Assembly (NCBI RefSeq): GCF_029323795.1
Contig: NZ_CP119758.1
Span: 4,464,001-4,528,000, forward strand
Origin: Zobellia alginiliquefaciens
GTDB taxonomy: Bacteria > Bacteroidota > Bacteroidia > Flavobacteriales > Flavobacteriaceae
Reading direction: 5' to 3'
Length of the DNA: 64,000 nt
Position numbers and translations under genes: made by a program
The notes under the pieces: generated by a model
Seen by the model: only the letters and a program-made list of their open reading frames with translations
What the model was told of the DNA's origin: nothing
Databases searched by the model: none
Part shown: piece by piece, positions 34,975-43,695 of the stretch
Layout of the letters: every line of letters starts with the position of its first letter
Numbering within the stretch: the first letter of the stretch is position 1

Positions 34975-36612
34975 ATGAAAAGACTTTCCCTAGCTGCATT
35001 AGCAGCTGTTGTATTTGCTACATCTTGTAGTGATGAGACAACCGTTTTTAGCGATACTGAAGATGATATTGCTATAGAAGCCAAAGAATCTGTATTAAAA
35101 AATAGTATTCTTTATGATGATGCCGGTGTATTGGATATTAATAATACCGAGAGTTCTTCCGGTAAAACCTCAAAGACAATTGAGGAAATGGCAGGCGATT
35201 ATCCATTAACGTTAATTGCCCGTGTTCATCCACCTTCATATGCTGGTGCAGAAAACCTTACCGCTTCCCATGTAGATGTTGATGGTAACTACGCCTATGT
35301 ATCTTATAATACAGTTGAAGATGGTTATGCGGGCGGTATTGATATTATAGATGTAAGTGACCCAAACAATCCTCAAGTAACTTCTAGATTGTACTATTCC
35401 AATGCAGATATTAACGCCATTGCCTATGATAATGGATATGTATATGCTGTGGGTGGTGTAGATGCAGAAAAGTCGGTGAGAGCTACGGCAAACTCATTTG
35501 TGGTTAAAATTCCTGCTTCTGGAGGAAGATTGGATACAAGTGGTGACTTGGTATATGGTTTTCAAGAAGGATTTACGGCCAATGATGTAAAAATATCATC
35601 TGATGGCGTTTTGGTTACAAGTGGTAAAGATGGTTTGTTGACGTCTTATAAGAGCACTGACCTTTCTACTCAAAACGATGTTTCTTTTTCCGATTTACGT
35701 TCTGTGGCACATAATAATGGAACTATTGCAGTTTTAGATGCCAGTAATGGTGTGAGTATTATGGATACCGATTTTACGGTAAGTCAGGAAATTTCAATTA
35801 GTTCGGATTTTGGAGATAATAGTAAGAGAACGTTGGATTTTTCAGGAGATAGATTATTTGTTTCTGAAGGTGCTAAAGGTGCTGGAGTTTATAATATGAC
35901 CAGTGGAGATTTGGTACAATATATTCCTATTCTATTGAATCCTGAAGGAACCGAAAGTGAAAACATCGTAACCAACGCTGTAGCAATTAACGAAGATGTG
36001 TTGCTTATGGCCAATGGTGGTGCGGGCTTGTGTCTTTCCGAAGAAAAAGATGGTCAGACAAATATTATAGGGGTTGTAGATTTAGACGGGTCTATAAACT
36101 TTGTAGCCTCAAAAGGCGATTATATTTTTGCCGCTTCCGGTAAAGCCGGTCTGCAGATAGTTAAATTAAATAGACCTGACGAAAGCTTAGAAGCTCGTTG
36201 TTCTGATTTGCTATATTATTCCGGTAGTTCTAACCTCTCCGTAAATGAAGGTGAAACTAAAGAATACAAAGGGTCTAAATGGTTCAATACCCTTAATGTA
36301 AACGGTTCTTTGTTATTATGTGGTACCTGGGCAGTGAAAAACAGTAGCTACATCAATAGTGGTGGATTATTTGAAATGAACGGTACGTTGTATATCGGTA
36401 GAAATAATTCTAAAAAAAATATTACAGTTAATAAAGATGCTACCCTTAGAATTGAAGGTAACTTTACGGTCTACGGAGATATAATTCTTAATGATGGTGC
36501 TACCCTTGAATTTATAGGAGATGATTCTGTAGCTAATGTCTTTGGAAGTGTTAAAAAACTCGGAAGCGCTAAAGTTATAGGTGAGTTTAGAGATGTAAGA
36601 AACAAGTTCTAA
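34975..36612 (+). CDS. LVIVD-repeat lipoprotein with C-terminal beta-stack
   Basis: 545-residue lipoprotein (lipobox ATSC, Cys18). Residues ~80-400 form repeated beta blades (GGIDIIDVSDPNNPQVTSRL, GVSIMDTDF, GLQIVKLN) typical of LVIVD/YVTN-type propellers. The last ~115 residues differ: they are rich in Gly, Asn and Thr (NVNGSLLLCG, GGLFEMNGTLYIG, DATLRIEGNFTVYGDIILND) and look like a short right-handed beta-helix. Probably displayed at the cell surface. The IS3 element begins 8 bp after its stop codon. Confidence 0.82.
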   Translation: MKRLSLAALAAVVFATSCSDETTVFSDTEDDIAIEAKESVLKNSILYDDAGVLDINNTESSSGKTSKTIEEMAGDYPLTLIARVHPPSYAGAENLTASHVDVDGNYAYVSYNTVEDGYAGGIDIIDVSDPNNPQVTSRLYYSNADINAIAYDNGYVYAVGGVDAEKSVRATANSFVVKIPASGGRLDTSGDLVYGFQEGFTANDVKISSDGVLVTSGKDGLLTSYKSTDLSTQNDVSFSDLRSVAHNNGTIAVLDASNGVSIMDTDFTVSQEISISSDFGDNSKRTLDFSGDRLFVSEGAKGAGVYNMTSGDLVQYIPILLNPEGTESENIVTNAVAINEDVLLMANGGAGLCLSEEKDGQTNIIGVVDLDGSINFVASKGDYIFAASGKAGLQIVKLNRPDESLEARCSDLLYYSGSSNLSVNEGETKEYKGSKWFNTLNVNGSLLLCGTWAVKNSSYINSGGLFEMNGTLYIGRNNSKKNITVNKDATLRIEGNFTVYGDIILNDGATLEFIGDDSVANVFGSVKKLGSAKVIGEFRDVRNKF

Positions 36613-36620
36613 AATAGATA

Positions 36621-36645
36621 TGACTCGTACTAAATAATCGATACA
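36621..36645. repeat. IS3-family left terminal inverted repeat
   Basis: Begins TGACTCGTACTAAATAATCG and pairs imperfectly with the reverse complement of 37987-38011. Confidence 0.7.
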
Positions 36646-36670
36646 GATTATTTAGGATTAAATTTATTAT

Positions 36671-37549
36671 TTAAATCTCATTGAAGCTAGCTTCAATGAG
36701 ATTTTTTGATTTGTATTGTTTCATTATGATTTTGTTTTGCCGATGCATGAGTTCCGGTGTTAGCATGTGGTTCGATAGATGTGGTCTTAAGTTGTTGTAA
36801 ATGCAAATAGCTTGTTCTACCAATTTTCTCTTCATAGGTAACGACTCCATAGGTTTTGCAACGTTGAACTCTTGTTTAAGTATACCATTGATCCTTTCTG
36901 CAATTGCATTTTCATAAGGATCGTATTTTTCGGTCATGCTGGATGTAATTGCGTGTTGCGACAATAGGCTCTGATATTCATTGGAACAATATTGCAACCC
37001 TCTATCGGAGTGGTGGATAAGTGGTCCATCTTTATACATCCTATTGTTCAAAGCCATCTCCAGAGCTTTTATGGTTCCATCAACTGCCAGGCTTTCCGAT
37101 ACGCTATATCCTATTATCTTTTTAGAATAAGCGTCCGTTATCAATGCTAGATAAGATGGGTTTTTCCTAGCCCCTAAATAGGTTATATCGCCAACCCATA
37201 CTTGTTCCGGTCGATTGATCTCAACATTGCAAACAATATTCTTATGCTTTCTAAATCGATGGTGCGAGTCTGTAGTTATGTGATATGATCTTTTAGGCTT
37301 TATAAGCAAATGATTTGCTTTGAGTATTCTAAAGAGTTTATCTCTGCCAACATTTAAAACAAAGAGTTTATCCTTCAATATATAATACAATTTTCTAGTA
37401 CCTATTTTAGGCATGACACTACGAATGCTGCGCACTAAAGCAATGACTTGTTTTACTATATGCTGCTTTTTCGTCCTAGATTTAACAGCTCTATAATATA
37501 CCTGTCTATTTAGCCCGAGTAAGTTACAGGTGGAAACTATTGTTTCTTT
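36671..37549 (-). CDS. IS3-family transposase OrfB (DDE integrase)
   Basis: Catalytic half of the transposase. The rve-type core shows Asp in WVGDITYLGARK, Asp in HHSDRGLQY and Glu in NAIAERINGILKQEF, a complete DDE triad. The frame is open upstream of the first possible start (GTG, 37435) into the 3' end of orfA, reading ERFKEEQKETIVSTC, a typical OrfB beginning. This indicates synthesis as an OrfAB fusion by -1 frameshifting at the CAAAAAG run (37546-37552). I place the 5' limit at the predicted shift site. Confidence 0.85.
   Translation of the reverse strand, partial: KETIVSTCNLLGLNRQVYYRAVKSRTKKQHIVKQVIALVRSIRSVMPKIGTRKLYYILKDKLFVLNVGRDKLFRILKANHLLIKPKRSYHITTDSHHRFRKHKNIVCNVEINRPEQVWVGDITYLGARKNPSYLALITDAYSKKIIGYSVSESLAVDGTIKALEMALNNRMYKDGPLIHHSDRGLQYCSNEYQSLLSQHAITSSMTEKYDPYENAIAERINGILKQEFNVAKPMESLPMKRKLVEQAICIYNNLRPHLSNHMLTPELMHRQNKIIMKQYKSKNLIEASFNEI
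36673..36710 (+). terminator. palindromic terminator at the 3' end of orfB
   Basis: A perfect 32-bp palindrome (36673-36704, centre GAAGCTAGCTTC) is followed on the plus strand by TTTTTT. It contains the last codons and stop of orfB. It would stop plus-strand readthrough from the lipoprotein gene into the IS. Confidence 0.65.
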
Positions 37550-37971
37550 TTGTTCTTCTTTGAAGCGTTCAATAACTCGGGCGTGTAATTTTTTCTGATA
37601 GCAATATCATATTCCTTTTCTGCCATATCTACTAACATATCAAAAATGATTACCTTTTTATCAGCTCTTTCGGCCAAGTGCTCGGCACGAGCCTTTTGCT
37701 TTTCCAAAAGTTTAACTTTAGCCTCTAGCTCAACGATTCTTTGTTCCGGTGTTTTTGCCACGGTTACTACGGATAGGTTTTCCCAATCAAAGGTACCATA
37801 TTTTCGTAACCATGAAGTAATTGTTGATCTGGCCTGTATGCCATATTTAAGGTGAGCGGAAAGTCTATCCTGCTTACCAGATTCAATTTCCTCTACTACT
37901 TGAAGCTTAAAAGAAAGCGAATAGTCTTTTTGGGTTCTTTTTATATAACCCGTCTTTACTGATGTATTCAT
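37537..37971 (-). CDS. IS3-family transposase OrfA (HTH)
   Basis: 144-residue DNA-binding component: a helix-turn-helix (SFKLQVVEEIESGKQDRLSA, ARSTITSWLRKYG) and a leucine-zipper-like coiled coil (RIVELEAKVKLLEKQKARAE). The end is Lys-rich (SKKNKKKQ), encoded by the A-rich run where the ribosome probably slips by -1 into orfB. Confidence 0.88.
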   Translation of the reverse strand: MNTSVKTGYIKRTQKDYSLSFKLQVVEEIESGKQDRLSAHLKYGIQARSTITSWLRKYGTFDWENLSVVTVAKTPEQRIVELEAKVKLLEKQKARAEHLAERADKKVIIFDMLVDMAEKEYDIAIRKNYTPELLNASKKNKKKQ

Positions 37972-37986
37972 TACACTAAATTTTAG

Positions 37987-38011
37987 TGTATCGCTATGTT
38001 AGGACGGGACA
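37987..38011. repeat. IS3-family right terminal inverted repeat
   Basis: Ends GTTAGGACGGGACA; its reverse complement TGTCCCGTCCTAACATAGCG pairs with the left end at 36621. Confidence 0.7.
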
Positions 38012-38028
38012 TAATATAAATATAAAAC

Positions 38029-38058
38029 GCCCTTGTCCATTAGGATAAGGGCATTTTT
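38029..38058. terminator. terminator of the cytochrome gene
   Basis: GCCCTTGTCC-atta-GGATAAGGGC hairpin with one mismatch, flanked by T-rich tracts on both strands (ATTTTT on plus; GTTTT on minus). It terminates the minus-strand gene at 38082 and may be bidirectional. Confidence 0.7.
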
Positions 38059-38081
38059 CATTGTTGTATTGCGTTAGACTT

Positions 38082-39566
38082 CTAAAGTGTTTTTAGGTAT
38101 TCTAAAAGTGCCAATCGTTGGGCGCTGGTTAGGTCGTCTCCAAAAGTGTGTCCTTGGTTTCCGTAGCCTTTTATGGTTGTATCATAGGTTTCCTTGTCTA
38201 CTTTACTAGTTTCCACGGTGTAGTTCCATCCTAAGTTTTCTTTATCATAATCGGTACTGTTAAAACTGCGGCTCCAATATTTAGGACGTTCAGAGCTATT
38301 TAGCACTTCTGCTATTGTTGCGACAGAACTGTTGTGGAAATAAGGGGCAGTTGCCCAAACACCATCCAACGGAGGAGCAATATATCCTCCTTCTGCTTTG
38401 AACTCCAGTCCCGTAGTTCCGGTGCCGAACCAACCTGTATTAAACCAATCTAAAAAATAGTCATTTACGGTTGAAGGTGTCGTGTATAGATTAGAAAGGG
38501 CCGGATCTGTTCCAATAGATGTAAGGGATACCAAGAGGTTGGGGTATTCTTCGGTTTCTCCATAAGAGCCGTGGCATTTTACGCAGTTTTCCTCAAAAAC
38601 GGGTTTACCCTGAGCTGCTAAATCGGTGTCAGTTTCAAACGGGTATTCCGGTGCTTCTATACTATAAATATAGGCTAGTACATCGGGCATTTTGGGGTCT
38701 ATCTCTTCCGCTTTCGTTTTATCGTCCAGTGTCAATAAACTAGAACCGATGAATGATTTACAAAAATCTCTTCGCCCTATAGCGTGGTAAAACATGGCAT
38801 TTTTCTTCTTTAATAACCACCAGGCAGGCACGTCTGTAGGAATTACCTCGTTACTGACATTTACATAGGGTGTGTCTGTCCACTCCAACGTGTTTTTGTC
38901 TCTATGGGCTGCTAGAACCCTAGTAATTTTATCCGCAGGGTTAACACCGCGGGTTTCCGTAACCGTTTTAGGACCTATAGCCTCAATGCCTTTTCTAAAC
39001 TGGTCGTAGGCTTCCCATTCATCACTATCCTGTCCACCATAAAGTAAAGAAATACCGGTACTGACCAGGCCAATATTATCAGCTCTGTTAATGGTAAAAT
39101 CGGCAACCTGACTTCCGAGGCCTACCATGAACTCATTATTTATAAAACTTGCGTGACATGACATGCAATTGGGAGAGACTATCCGAACACCATTTGCGGC
39201 ATCAATGGCTGTATATTCATAGCCAATATTGGCGTTGTCACCCGTGCGTTCCAATACGTTTGTATGGTCTTCTCCAAAGCCCTGTATAAAGGCGTCATAA
39301 GGTACACCGGAGCTCATGTAGTTTCCGCTAGTCAAAAACTCATACCCTTGGGCGGCGTTGCCTATTCTTTGGGTGGAGGCAGGGATTGCATCTAGCTCCA
39401 GAACTACTTCAGGTTCAGTTACCGGCTCTGGATCGGGATCAGGAGTTGGAGATTCCGTGTCTGGGTCAGGGACAGGCTCGTACTCGTTACTATCGCTAGA
39501 ACAGGCGTAACCGACTAACAATATAACTACTAATGCAAAGGATTTTAAGTGCTTCTTCACAATCAA
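38082..39566 (-). CDS. di-haem c-type cytochrome lipoprotein
   Basis: 494-residue exported lipoprotein (lipobox Cys22) with a proline/acidic linker (EPVPDPDTESPTPDPDPEP) and two haem-c motifs: CMSCH at 134-138 and CVKCH at 328-332. The layout resembles large di-haem cytochromes near the RoxA/peroxidase superfamily, but electron partner and catalytic role are unknown. The first codon is TTG; a GTG two codons later (39560) is an equally good start. It is separated from the upstream gene by a 500-bp non-coding stretch. Confidence 0.85.
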   Translation of the reverse strand: MIVKKHLKSFALVVILLVGYACSSDSNEYEPVPDPDTESPTPDPDPEPVTEPEVVLELDAIPASTQRIGNAAQGYEFLTSGNYMSSGVPYDAFIQGFGEDHTNVLERTGDNANIGYEYTAIDAANGVRIVSPNCMSCHASFINNEFMVGLGSQVADFTINRADNIGLVSTGISLLYGGQDSDEWEAYDQFRKGIEAIGPKTVTETRGVNPADKITRVLAAHRDKNTLEWTDTPYVNVSNEVIPTDVPAWWLLKKKNAMFYHAIGRRDFCKSFIGSSLLTLDDKTKAEEIDPKMPDVLAYIYSIEAPEYPFETDTDLAAQGKPVFEENCVKCHGSYGETEEYPNLLVSLTSIGTDPALSNLYTTPSTVNDYFLDWFNTGWFGTGTTGLEFKAEGGYIAPPLDGVWATAPYFHNSSVATIAEVLNSSERPKYWSRSFNSTDYDKENLGWNYTVETSKVDKETYDTTIKGYGNQGHTFGDDLTSAQRLALLEYLKTL

Positions 39567-40067
39567 AAGGGTTTTATTCGCTTGAGGGACAGCGTTATGA
39601 AACTAGGGGAAGTTACTAATAAAGGTAAATAAAAGTATTGCTTATGACATGAAAAACATAAAAACTAGATAAACCGAAAAAATGAATTCCGTAACGCCTT
39701 TTACTCGATAATAAAGATTAGGTGTTCCGGGCTTACCACGAAATCAAAGTGTATTCCTTTTTATTCCTAGTAGGCTTGCTCCGAGGAAGTTTACTACCTC
39801 TCTACTTTGAAATTACAGCTTCATGATATGGGTTCGTAGTCGTTCAAAATGGTCGGTTCTCTGTCATGCAGGTCAAAAAGCCACTATTTAGAATGTTTTT
39901 GAATTTCAATTAATATATTTAATATATTGTTTTTCAATTAATTGTATCGATTGTTTAAATGATAAGTTCATGTTAAGGTCTCTGGTGTTTCTTAACATGG
40001 AAATCAAAATAAAATCAAAATTATTTCGTACCTTATCCTCCTAATTTTAAAACAAGAAAAATACCGA
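39567..40067. other. long intergenic region
   Basis: 501 bp between the cytochrome (minus) and cold-shock (plus) genes. No convincing coding frame or repeat was found. The AT-rich part near 39900-40060 may form the leader of the cold-shock gene, whose relatives often have long regulatory 5' leaders; I see no defined structure. Confidence 0.4.
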
Positions 40068-40523
40068 ATGGCTAAATCTCAGCAAACTTATAATAAGACT
40101 GAAAAAGAGAAAAAACGTTTAAAGAAACGCGAAGAGAAACAAAAGAAAAAAGTTGCGCGTAAAGCTGCTGCAAAAGAAAATGACGAAGGAATTCCGTTTG
40201 CCTATGTAGACTTCAATGGCAACCTAGTGGATACTCCGCCAGATCCATCACAAAAAGTTCAAGTTGATGCCGAGGATATTGTTCTTGGTATTCCTAAAAA
40301 AGAAGAGGGAGACGAAGAAGAATTTGACCCGGTACGCAATGGAAAAGTATCTTATTTTGATTTCTCAAAAGGTTTCGGTTTCATCATCGATTCTGAGAAT
40401 CAGGAAAAATACTTTGTTCACGTAAGCGGTCTTATCGACGAAATTAACGAGAACGATAAAGTATCTTTTGAACTTGAAAAAGGTATGAAAGGTATGAATG
40501 CGGTTAGAGTAAAGAAAATATAG
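40068..40523 (+). CDS. cold-shock domain protein with basic N-terminal extension
   Basis: 151 residues. The first ~45 are very rich in Lys/Arg/Glu (KEKKRLKKREEKQKKK), probably an RNA-binding coiled segment. The last ~65 are a cold-shock domain with RNP1 KGFGFI and RNP2 YFVHVS. Such fused forms are common in flavobacteria and are thought to act as RNA chaperones. Single gene with a long upstream region. Confidence 0.9.
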   Translation: MAKSQQTYNKTEKEKKRLKKREEKQKKKVARKAAAKENDEGIPFAYVDFNGNLVDTPPDPSQKVQVDAEDIVLGIPKKEEGDEEEFDPVRNGKVSYFDFSKGFGFIIDSENQEKYFVHVSGLIDEINENDKVSFELEKGMKGMNAVRVKKI

Positions 40524-40594
40524 CACCTGTTGCTGTTCAACTTCCAATTGCATTGTTCTAATTGGGCATAATAATTTGTCCATTTCCAATATTT

Positions 40595-41278
40595 ATGAAA
40601 AAATATATTTTAGTTTTTTCTATAGTTTTTGCTACCCTTTGGTCATGCGCACCAAGAGCAAAAAATCTATTTAACGGAAAAGATTTAAATGGTTGGCATA
40701 TAGATGTGCCGGCTATGGATAGCACAGATGCAAGAAACCCTTTTATCATAAGAGATGGCATGTTGGTGAGCTTAGGCACTCCAGCAGGCCATATTATTAC
40801 AGATGCCACATACGAAGACTTTCGTTTAGATGTGGAATACCGTTTTGCCGGTGAACCTGGCAACTGTGGAGTTTTGGTTTTTGCTTCTACGCCACGCTCC
40901 CTATACAAAATGTTTCCAAAATCTATTGAGGTGCAAATGATGCACGAAAATGCAGGGGATTTTTGGTGTATTGTAGAGGATATAACCGTTGATGATATGC
41001 TGGCGCGTCGTGGACCTCAAGAAGAATGGGGTATTACCGAAGGTAAGAAACGGAGAATATTAAACCTGACCGATGATTCCGAAAAGCCGGTAGGCGAGTG
41101 GAACCACATGCAAATTGAGTGTCTAAAAAACGAAATTAAGGTTTGGGTCAATGGCGACTTGGTAAACCACGGTTATGATGCTACGGCACAGACGGGGCAG
41201 ATCGCTTTGCAAGCAGAAGGCTCGGAAGTTGAGTTTAGAAAGGTTGCGCTCACGCCGATCACTCAACTTACAGAATAA
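40595..41278 (+). CDS. DUF1080 (3-keto-disaccharide hydrolase-type) lipoprotein
   Basis: 227-residue lipoprotein (lipobox LWSC) of the DUF1080 family, a concanavalin-like beta sandwich linked to sugar hydrolysis or 3-keto-glycoside processing. Hallmarks are KNLFNGKDLNGWHID, the EYRFAGEPGNCGVLVF core and GQIALQAEGSEVEFRKV at the end. The ATG at 40595 begins the signal peptide; a start 11 codons earlier is unlikely. An NAD(P)-binding protein, a sugar isomerase-like gene and a PQQ-type dehydrogenase follow within 4 kb. Confidence 0.88.
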   Translation: MKKYILVFSIVFATLWSCAPRAKNLFNGKDLNGWHIDVPAMDSTDARNPFIIRDGMLVSLGTPAGHIITDATYEDFRLDVEYRFAGEPGNCGVLVFASTPRSLYKMFPKSIEVQMMHENAGDFWCIVEDITVDDMLARRGPQEEWGITEGKKRRILNLTDDSEKPVGEWNHMQIECLKNEIKVWVNGDLVNHGYDATAQTGQIALQAEGSEVEFRKVALTPITQLTE

Positions 41279-41293
41279 GTCTCAACTTATTTT

Positions 41294-41887
41294 CTATTCC
41301 AAATTCAATTCCTGTGGTAAATCAGGAAAATCGATTACATCCGATGGGTTCATACCTTCTAACGTAACCGACCCTATCCGAACGCGCACCAAACGCAGCG
41401 TTGGAAAACCCACTACAGCTGTCATTTTCCGAACTTGTCTAAACTTACCTTCCGTTAACGTAACGGACAACCAAGAATTTGGTCTATGCGTACCAACACG
41501 TAGCAAATGGTGTGGTTCAGGAAAATCCGGTTCTTCTGTAAGTAGTCTTGCGTTACAGGGCTTGGTCAAATATTTTTTCCCTTCAATCCCAATTTCAACC
41601 CCTTGTTGTAATTCAGCTATAGCTTCAGGGGTAATGATTCCATCCAATTGGGCATAGTATTCCTTTTCAATTCCGGAACGATTGACGGTATCGCTTAGTT
41701 TTCCATCCGTGGTCATTAAAAGAAGACCCTCGGACTTTAAATCCAAACGTCCTATGGCCATAACGCTATCATCAAATGGGTGAAGCTCGCTTATAAATCG
41801 CTTGGACCTTTTTTCCTTTCTATTATTACTTCCCATTTGACTTATAAATCCAAAGGGTTTGTACATTTTGTAATGTTGGTGGGCCAT
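41294..41887 (-). CDS. rluE: rRNA pseudouridine synthase, RsuA/RluE family
   Basis: 197-residue pseudouridine synthase without an S4 domain, which is the RluE/RluF-like form. The catalytic Asp49 is in GRLDLKSEGLLL, and the KEYYAQLDG and EGKFRQVRKM motifs are conserved. It probably modifies 23S rRNA. It is convergent with the DUF1080 gene, 15 bp apart. The precise target uridine is inferred from family only. Confidence 0.87.
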   Translation of the reverse strand: MAHQHYKMYKPFGFISQMGSNNRKEKRSKRFISELHPFDDSVMAIGRLDLKSEGLLLMTTDGKLSDTVNRSGIEKEYYAQLDGIITPEAIAELQQGVEIGIEGKKYLTKPCNARLLTEEPDFPEPHHLLRVGTHRPNSWLSVTLTEGKFRQVRKMTAVVGFPTLRLVRVRIGSVTLEGMNPSDVIDFPDLPQELNLE

Positions 41888-42056
41888 TTAAAAGATTATG
41901 GTGTAAAGGTAGTAAAGACTAACTTGTAAAACCTAGAGAGAAGTGTAGGATAAGATGGGAAAATCAAAGAAGTTCTTATGGGTTAAAAATCAATCAATCT
42001 GCATTAATAAAATAGCCTAGGGTAGCATAAGTTTGTAGTAACAAAAAAATGAAGAA

Positions 42057-42686
42057 ATGGAAAATGTATTAGTAGCGGGTGCCAATGGTACCACGGGAAA
42101 AAAAATAGTAACACTTCTAAACGAGTCTCAATATTTTACACCTATAGCCATGATTCGGGAAGAATCGCAGAAAGAACAATTTGAAAAAGACAATATCGCC
42201 ACGGTTATGGGCGATTTGGAAAAAGATATATCCCACACGGTAAAGAACATAGACAAAGTGATTTTTGCTGCTGGTTCCGGTGGAAAAAAGGTAGAGGCTG
42301 TAGATCAAGACGGAGCTAAAAAATTGGTAGATGCTGCAAAATCGGCAAATTTAAAGAAGTTTGTAATGCTAAGCTCTATGGGAGCCGAAAACCCAGATAA
42401 GGCAAGTGACCTAAAAGAATACTTACAGGCCAAGCATAATGCAGATGTGTATCTAAAAGATAGCAACCTTGTGTATACTATTGTTCGTCCGGGTTCTTTA
42501 ACGAACGATAAGGGAACAGGGAAAATTAAGGCCGAAGCAAGTTTAGAGCAATCAGGGTCAATTAGCAGGGATGATGTAGCCCAGACGTTGGTACGTTCTT
42601 TACATGATGATGCGGCTAAAAACGCCACTTTCGAAATTTTGGAAGGTGAGACCTTAATAGGAAAAGCTATAGATTCGGTTTCATAA
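42057..42686 (+). CDS. NAD(P)-binding SDR/NmrA-like protein
   Basis: 209-residue Rossmann protein of the atypical SDR group (YwnB-like). The nucleotide-binding GANGTTGKKI motif is at residues 7-16 and VMLSSMGAENP follows the beta-4 strand. Atypical members often act as quinone or redox sensors or as epimerase-like proteins; no substrate can be inferred. Followed by a strong terminator. Confidence 0.85.
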   Translation: MENVLVAGANGTTGKKIVTLLNESQYFTPIAMIREESQKEQFEKDNIATVMGDLEKDISHTVKNIDKVIFAAGSGGKKVEAVDQDGAKKLVDAAKSANLKKFVMLSSMGAENPDKASDLKEYLQAKHNADVYLKDSNLVYTIVRPGSLTNDKGTGKIKAEASLEQSGSISRDDVAQTLVRSLHDDAAKNATFEILEGETLIGKAIDSVS

Positions 42687-42728
42687 AATGTAGATATTTT
42701 CGGTCGTACGGAAAGATTGTAATATATT

Positions 42729-42761
42729 CGGGTTTGCCTTAAAAGGCAAACCCGTTTTTTT
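42729..42761 (+). terminator. rho-independent terminator
   Basis: CGGGTTTGCCTT-aa-AAGGCAAACCCG forms a perfect 12-bp stem, followed by seven T. Confidence 0.88.
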
Positions 42762-42792
42762 GTTCAATTTTTTGAAATTCCCCCATTAAAAT

Positions 42793-43686
42793 ATGCTTAG
42801 AAGAGACTTTATAAAACAGAGTGGTTTGGCTTCTGCCGCTACATTTTTGCCGGTAACTGGTTTTACCATGAAAAACAAACCCAAATTTAAAATGGGGCTG
42901 CAATTATTTACCATTCGTGATGCCATGAAAGCAGACCCGTTGGGTAGCTTAAAAAAAGCAAAGGCTATGGGCTATGAAGACTTGGAAATTTATGGTTTTG
43001 ACCCAGAGCAAATTGGATATTATGGCTATGAGGCAAAAGAATTTAAGTTGATATTAGATGACCTTAACCTCACCACTACCAGTGGCCATTATGACTTTTC
43101 GTCTTATTTTGATAAACCCGATGATGAACTAAAAAGGTATTTAAACTCTTGTATTCAAGGGGCTCACATTTTAAACAAGCCTTATATAACTTGGCCTTGG
43201 TTGGCTCCGGAATTTAGAACAATTGAAAATTTTAAAATTCTTTCGGAAAAACTGAATTGGATGTCGGAATATGTAAATGCCGCCGGATTAAAATTTGCGT
43301 ACCATAACCACGATTTTGAATTTACGGACCACAATGGGCAAACCGGATATGATATTCTATTAAAGGAAACTAACCCACAATTGGTAAAGTTACAGATGGA
43401 TATGTATTGGGTAATGCATTCCTCAAAAAAGACACCACAGCAACTTATTACGGACAATCCGGGCCGCTTTGTCATGTGGCACATAAAGGATATGGATAAG
43501 GAAAGCCGTGATTATACGGAACTGGGTAACGGCTCTATAGATTATAAAAAAATGCTTTCGGGTATAGATACGGATGCATTAGAGTATTATTACATAGAAC
43601 AAGGCAGTAATTTTGCCAAAAACTCCATGAAGAGTATCGCTGATAGCGCTAAATTTTTCAAAAAGAACTTGCAACAATATCTTTAA
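42793..43686 (+). CDS. exported sugar phosphate isomerase/epimerase-like TIM barrel protein
   Basis: 297-residue AP-endonuclease-2/xylose-isomerase-like barrel with an N-terminal Tat-like signal (MLRRDFIKQSGLASAATFLP). The metal-site landmarks include HNHDFEF, MDMYWVMH and WHIKDMD, plus a C-terminal YIEQ. Exported members occur beside DUF1080 and dehydrogenase genes in sugar-processing loci. Substrate unknown. It lies 9 bp before a PQQ-type dehydrogenase gene, probably in one operon. Confidence 0.87.
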   Translation: MLRRDFIKQSGLASAATFLPVTGFTMKNKPKFKMGLQLFTIRDAMKADPLGSLKKAKAMGYEDLEIYGFDPEQIGYYGYEAKEFKLILDDLNLTTTSGHYDFSSYFDKPDDELKRYLNSCIQGAHILNKPYITWPWLAPEFRTIENFKILSEKLNWMSEYVNAAGLKFAYHNHDFEFTDHNGQTGYDILLKETNPQLVKLQMDMYWVMHSSKKTPQQLITDNPGRFVMWHIKDMDKESRDYTELGNGSIDYKKMLSGIDTDALEYYYIEQGSNFAKNSMKSIADSAKFFKKNLQQYL

Positions 43687-43695
43687 ACCAATCTC

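Larger units (their letters stand above)
36621..38011 (-). mobile_element. IS3-family insertion sequence (IS150-like group)
   Basis: 1391-bp element bounded by imperfect terminal inverted repeats (36621-36645 and 37987-38011, about 18 of 25 positions matching, TG...CA ends). It contains orfA (37537-37971) and orfB in the -1 frame, both intact. No clear target-site duplication is seen: flanks are GATA and TAAT. It lies between an LVIVD lipoprotein gene and a cytochrome gene. Confidence 0.85.

Noticed and set aside
36616-38016. Target-site duplication of the IS3 element
   Set aside because: Flanks GATA and TAAT do not match over 3-5 bp at the ends defined by the inverted repeats.
38982-40067. 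CRISPR array or structured RNA gene in the long intergenic stretches
   Set aside because: No regularly spaced direct repeats and no tRNA- or rRNA-like sequence were found in any of the gaps above 300 bp.
41175-41657. 160-codon plus-strand frame spanning the end of the DUF1080 gene and the pseudouridine synthase
   Set aside because: It overlaps two convergent conserved genes in other frames and has no family features.
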